From Przewalskia tangutica (lineage: Eukaryota; Streptophyta; Magnoliopsida; Solanales; Solanaceae), in assembly GCA_029844215.1 (NCBI GenBank), contig CM056724.1, forward strand, positions 3,094,307 through 3,158,306: 64,000 bases of DNA. Reading direction: 5' to 3'. Below, piece by piece: positions 45,503-57,500 of this stretch. The notes beneath the pieces were generated by a model. That model was not told where the DNA came from and did not search any database. It was given only the letters and a program-made list of their open reading frames with translations. The translations under genes were made by a program, and so were the position numbers. Position 1 is the first letter of the stretch, and each line of letters starts with the position of its first letter.

Positions 45503-48500
45503 ATGGCGGTGCGTGCAACAGTTACCCGGTTTCCCGGTGACCAAGACGCACTAGAAGAGTCCGGTCTACCATGGGGAGTAACAGTTTCACCGTTCGCTAC
45601 AAAGGACGAAAAAGGTGATCCACCAGTTTATGGATCGGAAGGTCACTTATTGCCCCGATGTGAGAATTGTTGGGCTTATTATAATACATATTGTGAACAA
45701 GACCAATGGGCTTGGACTTGTTCACTTTGTGGGACTCTTAATGGACTTTCTTCTCAGGCGATCACTCGTTATTCGTTACCAGAATCTTGTCCGGAGAATG
45801 TATCTTCGTTTATTGACCTTGAATTGCCTAGTAAGTGTTCATTTCAGATACCCTTTATTGTAATTTGTCACTATAGTGTATTGTGACTAAGTTTTTATAA
45901 TTCTGTCTAGGTCCCATAGGTCCTTAAGTGAGCAGTTTAGTCTAGGAGTTAGAAATTATATTATTAAGTTGTCTAATTTACATTTTTAGACCTCTAGTTA
46001 GTAGTAAGTTGGAAGAGCCCCAATTGTAGGCTTAAAAGCCATATTACTGATCATTTGGAAATATCAATCAAAATATATCAAATATCTTCCTCTTTCTCTC
46101 TTCTCTTCCCTTTCTCTTCCTCTTTCTCTTTACATATCAGTAGCAGAACATCGGTGGTTCTGTTACAAATGGTATCAAAGCCGACGATTCTCGGCCTCAA
46201 TTCCGTGACCAGGTTCAACATATCGTCGGGAATGGAGCAGTTGCTCACTCCGCTGGACGTCCAGCAGGCTAACACCCATTTCCATGTATCGCTTGGTTCG
46301 TATGAAGCACAAGGATGGTGCGGTGAGCAGCAATATGCTTATCATCATTCTTACGCATCAATTTTATAGTGTCGATCCCAATTTCAGTCCAAATCCATAT
46401 GGCTTGGGTATTACTATGCCGCTGCTCCTGCTCCTGCACACAGAGATGAGCATACAATGACAACAAGATTTAAGAAGAACAAAAAGAAGAGAGGGTACGT
46501 CAATGCTTGCCAGGGCCGTCTCAGAAAACATCCTCGAGGTAGAGGAAACATCGACAGAAGGTACCATCGCAGAATCCGCTTTAACATATACCATCGAGGT
46601 TACTTTGGGAAAGTGGGTATGATGCCGGTGACCCCACCGGAACTGTACAATGTTTACGATGACGTTAGAACCATCAAGAGGTTAGAGTCATTGAAACAAA
46701 ATCAAAATCGATACTGTGTTTGAAGCCCGAGAAATCAATAGGAAGCTCGATCTCATTTTATCGAGTTTGAATTTGGCACAATCTGGAAACTCGACTCCAA
46801 CCCCACCACTGCCAGTGGCGACATCTGCGAACAACGTTACTGGCCTAAACACTACGGTAATACTACCAACATCCTTATCGGAAATCGATTCTGGAGACGA
46901 TGATACTGGGGACGAGAATTCACCGTTAGGAAATGGATATATCAATGGGAAACATTCAGAAAATTTGATAAAAGCCCTAAAAGAAACAGGGAAGAAAATT
47001 TGAAGGAAGATCAAGTATTCGATAAAATTCCCGAAAAGGATAACGAGTATCAAATGCTTGACCAAATTCTCCTAATGTATGGAATCGATGTGACGGATTT
47101 ACAATGGGATGAAAGTGAAGAAGATGAGTCTCTGGAGCTTGAAAATGGCGAGCGGAAGTCATCAATTACGGAGGACCAATTGTTTGATGAAATGCCAACT
47201 AGAGAGCTAAATGACTCTTTTGACAAATTAGCCCGTGTCTCTGAAAATCTAATAGACACTGTCCAATTGGAGATGATGAGAATGGCAGACATGAACCAAA
47301 ATCGAAGATTGTTAATGTTCCATTGTTAATGTTCCAGATGTACCATTGGAGGAGGGAAGCTCGAAAGAAATCGAACTCCTGAAAGGAGTGGAGTGTCATG
47401 TCCTTGATACTCAGTTGGAACTAGTGGTACGTCCACCTAATAAGGATGACCTTGACTGGCAGAGTGAGAGTGTCGATAATGCTTATAGCCTGATGTCAAC
47501 GAGCATATCTCTTCATCAACATTACTGGAAGATCACCAAGCTCTAAACACTCATGCAACTAATGGTATTACTGGCAGAGTAGCTGACTCAATCATCAAGT
47601 CCAGAAGAGATGTTCCAAAATATCCAGTTACGTGTGATGTGGAATGGGTTGATGCAGATGTTCCACTTTTCCTGCTTTGGAAAGCCTAAGGGTGTTCTTC
47701 ATACAACTGGAGGCTATATGGTGTATACTGCCACAACATTCAAGGATACCGCTGACTGGATTACTGGACATAGCTACGTTACATATGGACCTTTGCTAAA
47801 TGGAGCAACTAATGTTGTTTTTTGAAGGGGCTCCAAACTATCCAGATGCTGGACGTTGTTGGGATATTGTTAATATGTATAAGATTTCAAATTTTTATAC
47901 CGCTACCACATTAGTAAGGTCTCTCATGTGCGAGGGAGATGAGCATGTCACTCGATATTCAAGAAAATCTTTGAGGGTGTTGGGAAGTGTTGGTGAGCCA
48001 ATCAATCCAAGTGCATGGAGACGGTTTTTTAATGTGGTAGGAGATGGAAAGTGCCCTATATCAGATACATGGTAGCAAACAGAATCTGGAGGCTTCATGA
48101 TAACCCCAGTACCAGGAGCTTGGCCACAGAGCCTGGTTCTGCTACATTACCATTTTTTGGTGTCCAGCCAGTAATAGTAGATGAGAAGGGAGTGGAGCTA
48201 GAAGGTGAGTGCAGTGGATATTTATGTGTGAAAAGCTCATGGCCTTCAGCATTCAGAACACTGTATGGGGATCATGAAAGATATGAGACTACATACTTTA
48301 ATGCCTTCCCTGGATATTATTTTACTAGCAACAAGGACAAATATGGTTACTATTGGCTCACTGGCAGAGTAGATGATGTTATTAACATCGGTGGACATCT
48401 GATTAGCTCAGCTGAAGTAGAGTCAGCTTTAGTTTCACATCCTCAGTGTGTTGAAGCTGCTGTGGTTGGCGTGGAGCATGAGGTTAAAGGACAAGGGATA

Positions 48501-51500
48501 TACGCATTTGTTACTTTGGCGGAAGGTGCTCCATACAGTGAGGAGCTGAGAAAAAGTCTTATAAAGGTTGTCAGAGATAAGATTGGAGCTTTTGCTGCAC
48601 CAAACAAGATCCACTGGGCACCAGGTCTACCAAAGACAAGGAGTGGCAAAATAATGAGGAAAATTGCTTCCAACACCTTAGATGAGCTTGGGGACACTAG
48701 TACTTTGGCCGATCTTACTGTCGTCAATTTTTCTGCACGCTGTAATATACAAGGGTTAATCAGTGATCTGATTAAATGTGGCAAGCAGAAAGGAATTATG
48801 CTGGAAGATCCATTTGATGTTTTTGAACAGTCTCCACATGTTAGAAGAGATCCACCACTCGTTAGAGTTGAGAAAATGTTTGAACAAGCCCAGTCTAACT
48901 CTAAACTTCCCGGGGCACCAAAATTTCTGCTTTGTTTGCTTTTTGAGAGGAAAAACTGCGATGTATACGAACCTCGGAAATGAAAGAATCAAGCTGGCAT
49001 TGTTACCCAATGTATAGCTCCCACAAGAGTCAATGATCAATATAGCAAACATGTGCTCCTGAAGATAAATGCAAAGCTCGGTGATTTAAATTCGATATTG
49101 ACTGATGAACATTCTCCTTCGATCCCTGTGGTATCTAAGGTCCCTACCATTATTCTCGAGATGTATGTTTCCCATGGCTCTCCTGGCCAACCTGATGTCC
49201 CGTCAATTGCTGCAGTTATCAGTTCAAGGCAGTGGCCTTCAATATCTCATTACAGAGCTTCAGTTCATAAGTCTCCTAAAGTGAAGATGATCGACAACTT
49301 ATTTAAACATGTGTTCGACACTGAAGATGAGGGAATAATGAGGGAGGCTTTGCTTGATTTTTATGTGAGCTATGGGAAAAGGAAACCGGAGCATATAATT
49401 ATACTCAGGGATAGAGTGAGTGAATCTCAATTCAATCAAGTGCTGAATGTTGAGCCGGACCAGATCATTGAGGCTTGCAAATCTCGGGATAAGAAATGGA
49501 ACCCCAAATTTGTGATGATAATGGCCCAGAAGAATCACCACACCAGGTGTTTCAAGCCTAATGACCCGAGCCATGTTCCGCCAGGCACAATTATAGACAA
49601 CAAAGTCTGTCATCCCAGGAATTATGACTTCTATTTGTGTGTCCATACATAAATGATTGGTACCACTCGTCCTACTCGCTATCTTGTGTTGTTTGATGAA
49701 CTTGGTTTCTCGGCTGATTTTCTGTGCATAATCTCTCTTATGTGTACCAGAGAAGCACCACTGCTATAACTCAGATTCTAGTGTAATGGGCTAATCTCTT
49801 ACCAGAAGAAACTACTTGGAAAGATTTTCAGTTTATAAGGTCACAATTCTCAGAGATACCTGACTTTTGAAGACATAAGCTTATTTTCAAGGAGGATGGA
49901 GTGTCACAATAGTGTATTGTGACTAAGTTTTTATAATCTTGTCTAGGTCCCATAGGTTCTTAAGTGAGCAGTGTAGTCTAGGAGTTAGAAATTATGTTAT
50001 TAAGTTGTCTAATTTACATTTTTAGACCTCTAGTTAGTAGTAAGTTGGAAGATCCCCAATTGTAGGCTTAAAAGCCATATTACTGATCATTTGGAAATAT
50101 CAATCAAAATATATCAAATATCTTCCTCTTTCTCTCATCTCTTCCCTTTCTCTTCCTCTTTCTCTTTACATATCAGTAGCAGAACATCGGTTCTGTTACA
50201 TAATTTTTGATATTTGAAGATACCCTTTATGTAACTTTGGCAATTTAGATGCACCCTTCAGATACCCTTTACTGTAAATATGGTTTTTGGTGTTCCCTTT
50301 GATGTGAATTTTGTATTTGAAGACACCCTTTTATGTAATGTTGGAAATTTAGATACATCCTTTAATGCGTGTTCTTATGGCGATCACTCGTTATTCGTTA
50401 CCGGAATTTTGCCGGGAAAATATATCTTCGTTTATTGACCTTGAATTGCCTAGTAAGTGTTCATTTCAGATACCCTTTATTGTAATTTTTGATATTTGAA
50501 GATACCCTTTATGTAATTTTGGCAATTTAGATGCACCCTTTAGATTAGGGTGGGCGGGTTGAGCGTATGCAGGTGAGGGCGGATCGGTCCTCCGCGTGAT
50601 CAAGGGATCCGCCGATGTCCCGTCCCATCGGAAAAGGGGACCGGCGGGGCGGGGTCGGGGTTTCTATTTTTTTGGCACTTAATTTAAAAAAAATATCATA
50701 TATAAACACTTCAATAATTGAACAAGATAGTGTAATAAAAACATCCCAAAATTGTTTTTGTGCCTCTTATATTATTTAATAGAAATGTGATTTTTTTGTA
50801 ATACAATTTCAAAATTGCAACTTTGTAGTGTTGAAAATTGAAAATCACATAGTTAAATTATAATTAAAGAAATTACATATTTATAAAAACCTTTTCTAAT
50901 TTCTTCACAATGTCTTGTGATTCTTCGGTTGGAATTGAAATTTGTTGGTCAAATTGGTCGACGTCGCTTCCATCTCTGTCGGACAAGATTTCGTTGTGGT
51001 TTAAATCGTCTTCTTCATTGATCTCTGGTTGACCGCACCTTTTATGCTCCGCTCGTATCCAATCTCTGAATAAAACTGCAATCTCCAAGCCGAGTGTCTG
51101 TGCTTTCCTATTTGAAATCTTCCGGCAGAAAAAACGCTTTTAGACGTTGTTGATGACACTTTGAATGTTTAACACATCTCGGGCTATCTTTCAGAATATA
51201 TTTCATCATCTAATGGTATATCATTAAAAAATCATTTAATGGTATATCATTAAATCTCGGGCCATCTTTCAGAATATATCTTATCATCTAATGATATATC
51301 ATTAAAAAAATCAGTTTCATCTACATGAGTGTAATCAATCAAATCATCATGTCTAGGAATATGATGACTAGAAGAAGTACCCATGCCTTTGTTACCCCTA
51401 CTAGAAAAAACACCCTTACTCTTAAACATACCTCTTAATGCAAGTAAATAATTAAATATAATGAAATTAAGTGCGATAATTAAGATTAAGTGACAAAAAT

Positions 51501-54500
51501 AATTTAAAGAAGGAACGAAGGTACCAAATCCCGACTTGTAATCGAGGTTGAAATTTGAAACTTTGCTCGATAGATGATCCTCAAGCTAGTTGCCAAATTC
51601 AATCCCAATTTTTGAACTTTGATACAATTATACTACTGAGCTAATAAAATAAAATATTTAGTAGGCAATGTAGACTTGTAGAGATATATATTGAGAGATT
51701 AGAGAGATTGTAGGAAGATTTGTGAGAAAGATGAAGAGAATGATGTATTTATAGTTGGAAAATTGGGTTAAAGTGTAAATATAGTAACTTAGGGGTTAAA
51801 AATAAATATTAATGGGGTTGGGGGGGGGGATTGGCGGTTGTGCAACGGTCATTTTTGCAAATGGAGGTCGGGGAGGGCCTGGCGGGACGAGCCAGGTCCC
51901 GTCCCGATTTCGATTCCCGTTACCGTTTTTTTGGGGGATCGGGTCGGGACCGGGCTGACCCGGCCCACTGGCCAGCCTTACTGTAGATACCCTTTATTGT
52001 AAATCTGTTTTTTGGGTACCCATTTGATGTGAATTTTGTATTTGAAGACACCCTTTTATGTAATTTTGGAAGTTTAGTTGCACCCTTTAATGTACATTTT
52101 GAAATTTGACGATAGCCTCTTATGTAATTTTGGAAATTTAGATGCACCCATTTGAATTTGCCGGGAAAATATATCTTCGTTTATTGACCTTGAATTGCCT
52201 AGCAAGTGTTCATTTCAGACACACCTTTTAATGTGGATTTTGGTATTTGAAGATGCCCATTTGTGTAATTTTGGAAATTTAGATGCACCCTTTAAATACC
52301 CTTTACTGTAAATCTGGTTTTTGGATACCCATTTGATGTGAATTATTGTATTTGAAGACACCCTTTTATGTAATTTTGGAAATTTAGATGCACCCTTTAA
52401 TGTACATTTTGAAATTTGAAGACAGCCTTTTATGTAATTTTGGAAATTTAGATGCACCCATTTGAATTTTGCCCGGAGAATATATCTTCGTTTATTCACC
52501 GTGAATTGCCTAGTAAGTGTTCACTTCAGACACACTTTGATGTGAATTTTAATATTTGAAGACACCCTTTTGTGTAATTTTGGAAATTTAGATGCACCCT
52601 TTTGAATATTGAATTGCTCAGTGAGTGTTCACTTCAGACACCCTTTACTGTAAATTTGGTTTTTGGGTACCCATTTGATGTGAATTTTGAAATTTGAAGA
52701 CACCGTTTTATGTAATTTTGGAAATTTAGATGCACCCTTTAATGCGTGTATGGCGATCACTCCTTATTTGCTCCCGGAATCTTGCCCGGAGAATATATCT
52801 TCCTTTATGGACCTTGAATTGCCCAGTAAGTGTTCATTTCTGATACCCTTTACTGTAAATCTGGTTTTTGGGTGATCATTTGATGTGAATTTTGAAGACA
52901 CCCTTTTATGTTCAAACAACAAAATACCCAGTGAAGACACCCTTTTATGTAATTCTGGAAATTTAGATGCACCGTTTTGAATTTTGTTGTTTTTGGATGG
53001 TGTAGTGGAAGAATCCGAGTAAATGCAGGCACGGCCTTGTTCCTGACTACTCGTTATGTGAATTGTTGTACTCAAAGACACCCTTTTATGTAATTTTGGA
53101 AATTTAGATGCACCTATTAATGTACCTTTTGATATTACATTTGATATTTGAAGACACCTTTTATGCCATTATGGAAATTTAGATGCACCCTTTAGTGGTA
53201 CATTTTGATATTTGAAGACACCCTTTACTGTAACTCTGTTTTTTGGGAACCCCTTTGATGTGAATTAATGTATTTGAAGACACCCTTTTATGTAATTTTG
53301 GAAGTTTAGATGCACCCTATAATGTACTTGTTGATATTTGAAGGCACCCTTTAATGAAATTTTGGAAATTTAGATGCACCCATTTGAATTTTGTTTGTTT
53401 TTGGATGGTGTAGTGGAAGAAGCTGAGGAAATGCAGGCACGCCCTGTGTATGTAGCAGCGGTTGATCTTGCTTGTAAGTTTCTGGTTTTGATTGTAATAT
53501 TCAGACTACCACTATTATTATTGCTTTGATTTGATTATGATAGTTAAATGCTGTAGGGACTATAATGTTATTTCTTTTCAAGCATTGAAGAAAGTTTTCT
53601 GACTTTGATTTGCTGAAATATCGTAAGTTTTAAATGTGGGTTGTGCTACATTTCTACTTAGTTTCCAAGTAAAATAATTTTGCGAGGAACATCCTTAAAC
53701 AATAAATCAAGTTAGGTTAATTTTCGGAACCACCCAACGCAAAGGGATTGGTTTCGTAGCTGTTTGGTTATATAGATTGAGTATCATATAAAACTCATGT
53801 TGAAGGATGTAATATTCTGATTCTTATCATCCATAAAATATTTTCAGTTGTGCACATCCTTAAGTTATATGTCACGTTAGCCACCGAGCATAATGGTATT
53901 CGTTTGATAGTTTCAAGAAAAGGGTATTCATTGATAGCTGTTTGGTTATTGGCTTATTTATTGAATACCATATCTAACTCATGGGGAAGAATGTCACATC
54001 ATTATTATGGGTAAAACATGTTCAGTTGTGCACATTGTTTTAAACTATAAGTCAGGTCCAGCAATTTTAGGAACGACACAGTGTAAAAGTGTTCATTTCA
54101 TATCTGTTTGTTATTGGCTTATTTCTTGAATATCGTATCTCTGTCATGTGGAATAATGTAATAACATGCTATTATCATGCATGGATCAATACTCTCTAAG
54201 TTTTGTTATAAAAAATTTCTCAATACTTGTTTGATTTGCCTTTAGTCTTTTATATGTGCTTGGTCAGGGCCGTCTCAAACATTTTGGGGGCCCTGTTCTA
54301 ATTCGTAAAAGTGGACCCTTAATTGGGCTAAGACCTGCGAATTATGAGTCTTTACAGTAAATTCTGGCTAATACTACTTAATAAAAAATGAAAAAAGGAG
54401 CCCTAAAATTTTTCGTTTTTCAGGGCCCCTGTGCCACACCTAGCACGGGTACAAAGACGGCCCTGTGCTTGGTTAACTTCTCAAAAGAATTTAATAGCTC

Positions 54501-57500
54501 AGTGTTGACCGTTCAATTGGAATATGTGCTGCAGATTGTTGTTTTCTGTGTGCTAAGTCAAAATAGTTGAAACTGGTTTGTAGTCTCAAAAGCTAGATCA
54601 GCAGCAACATGTGGCGGAGAAGTTTCAGCTCTGGCCATCATATTTTTTCCTTATATCATAAGCACACCCAGGCACATGTAATATTAATGCATATATGTGT
54701 AGTTATTGATATCACTCTTCACTTTGCGTAGTGTATTTCTGTTGATCGTTGAGAACTATATTAGGTTTTACATTAAGAACTGATGCATTTTGTGGTAAGT
54801 AGATATGGAGAATGTTGCTGTTATAGATTAACATGTGTTAAGTTCTGATGCAGCATCGGAGGAGTTTTTGGAACTTGTTAAAAGTGCTCTCTTAGCTGCT
54901 TTAGAAGGTTGGTTGTTGATGAATCTTTGAATAGTAAGTTTATACTATCTACAAGAGGGAAGTTTAATTTTTGTTTTTTCTGTCTTTTGATCAAGCTCTT
55001 GGGCCTGGATCACTATTTGGCCTGGCCACATTCAGCCATAAAATAGGTTTGTATGATGTTCAAGGCCCCATTCCAGTGGTGAAGAATGTGTTCATTCCTC
55101 ATGACTCTGATGGTGCCGTGTCTATGGAACTTCAGGATGTCATGTCCCTATTGTCGTTTTTAGCTCCAGTACGTTTTATTGATTTCTTTCCCAATGCTTT
55201 TCTTTTTCAATGTGGAGTGTGGAGGTGTTTCCTTTTTCAATGTCAAAATGGATGAGCATGCAGTAGCCCTAAATCAGTGATTTCTTGTAGGTGGATACCT
55301 GTAAGGACCGCATAGCGTCAGCACTTGAAACTTTGAGGCCAACGACTTCATGGGAAAGGAATTCAGGTGCAGGTCAAGGGTTAGATGGAGCTTTCCTGGG
55401 TGGAAGGGGTTTCGGATCTGCAATGGAAGCCCTTTTCAATTATCTCGGATCAGAATATGGAAATACATTTGCATTAGGTATGGCAATTTCACACTTCTTT
55501 CTTTGCATCAGTTACTATTAATGGCACACCTCTCGTTAGGTTGCTTTCTGTTACCGTTCGATCAGCCTTTTCCAGTGTGGACAGCAATCTGAGAATGTTT
55601 TTCCACTAAATTAGTAGTTTCATAGTATCTTGCTCATAGATATGATACTCAGTGTCTTTATTTTTGTTTCCCCAATTGAATCAAAATGCAGCTAGAGTTT
55701 TTGCTTTTCTTTCGGGTGCTCCTGATATTGGAGCTGGCCAACTAGATACAAGGCGGTATGGAGATCAGTACGCTAGTAGACGAGAGGATGCGGATCTGGC
55801 TTTACTTCCCGAACAAACTCCATTCTATAAAGATCTGGTACTAGCATAGTTTGTGACATATTGATTTTAGCTAATTTACATTTGAACATTAAGCATTAAA
55901 ATATATTTCAATAGGCTGCCGTGGCTGTTCAATCAGGTGTTTGTGTAGACATATTTGCTGTGACAAATGAGTATACTGATTTAGCATCACTGAAGTTTCT
56001 GAGTATTGAGAGTGGAGGCTCCTTATTTTTGTATACGAGCACTGATGACTCCACACTTCCTCAAGACATGTAAGTATGCTACTTGCTATTGCTATGAATG
56101 TGATGTAGGTGAGTTTTGAATCTATTTATCCCCGAAGTTTGACCCGAGTCTCAAAGATACCCGCCCCCAACCCACTCCCCACAAAAAAAAGGAAAGGAAT
56201 CCTACCAACACAATACATCCCTCAAGTTTGTAAAACTGTACTCAAAACTCCCTTGATAACTTTTCTGTCTCTTTTTGATGGACACACTCACTGTTGTAAT
56301 GAAAGTGTCCTGCTAGCCAAAATTGTAGCCCATCGTTGGAAAACGTAGCGCTTTGGCTTCACTTCACAGAGACATTCTGCAGAATATCCAGTTGGGTTAC
56401 TCTTCTTGCCAAACAAGCTTTCTTGGTTTCAACTTTCATCAATATGCGCACTTAGATTTCCCCTGGCTAATTCCATGATGCATCAACTAGGGATTTGAGT
56501 TATGAGGTTCAATTGTGTCTCAAATTAAGGCGTCAAATCCTAAGATCCTTCTCGATTTTAGTGCTTCCCCATGATTGCCCTTGATTCTACTTCCAAATAG
56601 AATTCCCCAATAACGATCTGCTGGAATTGCTTAAGTTGGATTTTCCATTCAGGAAGCTGCTGCGATAATTTGGAATATGGGTCGTACTCCTAGGCTTTTC
56701 ATTGTGGGGTCTTTGCTATTTTTAGTTTTATTTGATCTTATAAGGATTGTATAGGGCCTGCTTCTGGATGGCTTTTTTCTGTTTATTGAGTGGCTAAACT
56801 TTTCTTCTAACGTGTGTTCTTATGGCGGGGAAAACAGGCATATGGCTTTTGGGTTTAGCCAACTCAAAGCACTTTTTAACAGTTTCTTGCTCTTTCTTGT
56901 GTTGGGGATTAGTGGATGATCTTTTTTGACATATCTGAGTTTCAGTTTTAGTGTTGTTCTATATGTCCCCACGGGATTTCAGATGGTGAATTGGTGATCT
57001 TCATACCTAAATAATAGATGGCAGTTTGTTTGGGAAAGATAAATCCTCAAGTTTAATCATATATATAAGTAACAGCGAAAGAGAAAGCAGGTGAGCAGTT
57101 TTCTGAGAACTAGAAGTTTTATCTATGGAAAAGTTAAACGATGGATATTTCATGTTATGTTTTGCGAATCTGAGGGATTGTGTTAATGGGATATAGATAT
57201 AAAGGATGTTAGTAAGCCTTAGGTCATACCTGAAGGATGAATTAGGTTGAAGACTTATCATAGACAGGTCATTGTTGAGTAAATAACTGGTTGTTAACAG
57301 TATAAATTAGCACACCAGTAATAGGCATTTTTTGTTCCAGAGGTTACTTTAATCTGTTTACGTAACACTAGAATGATATTCTGACAGGTACCGCATGTTA
57401 AGTCGACCATATGCTTTTAATTGTGTCCTAAGGCTGAGGACTTCATCGGAATTTCAACCGAGTCATTCTGTAAGATTTCTTCTAGCATTTTTGTTCCACT

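Larger units (their letters stand above)
45866..50200 (+). mobile_element. Gene-carrying LTR retrotransposon in SEC23 intron 1 (captures RPL27a, ACS and AGO4 fragments)
   Basis: The element is 4,335 bp, with LTRs at 45866-46167 and 49902-50200. Each begins TGTCAC and ends GTTACA. It is flanked by the duplication TAATT (45861-45865, 50201-50205). A tRNA-iMet PBS follows the left LTR and a polypurine tract precedes the right one. No RT, integrase or clear gag is visible. The interior instead holds intronless fragments of ribosomal protein L27a, acetyl-CoA synthetase and an AGO4-clade Argonaute in sense orientation, plus ~0.9 kb unrecognised. By hand the LTRs differ at about eight sites and one 3-bp indel. 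The arrangement recalls maize Bs1, the classic transducing retrotransposon. It must be mobilised in trans and reads in the same direction as SEC23. Confidence 0.92.
50206..53400 (+). repeat. Degenerate ~60-bp minisatellite in SEC23 intron 1 (interrupted by a hAT element at 50546-51980)
   Basis: Units read about GATATTTGAAGACACCCTTT, TATGTAATTTTGGAAATTTA, GATGCACCCTTTAATGTACA and recur throughout 50206-50545 and 51981-53400. Alternating with them are shorter blocks (TACCCTTTACTGTAAATCTG, GGTTTTTGGGTACCCATTTG) and exon-derived pieces. The array begins exactly where normal intron sequence follows the exon-1 donor, so the repeat grew from the start of this intron. Confidence 0.9.
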
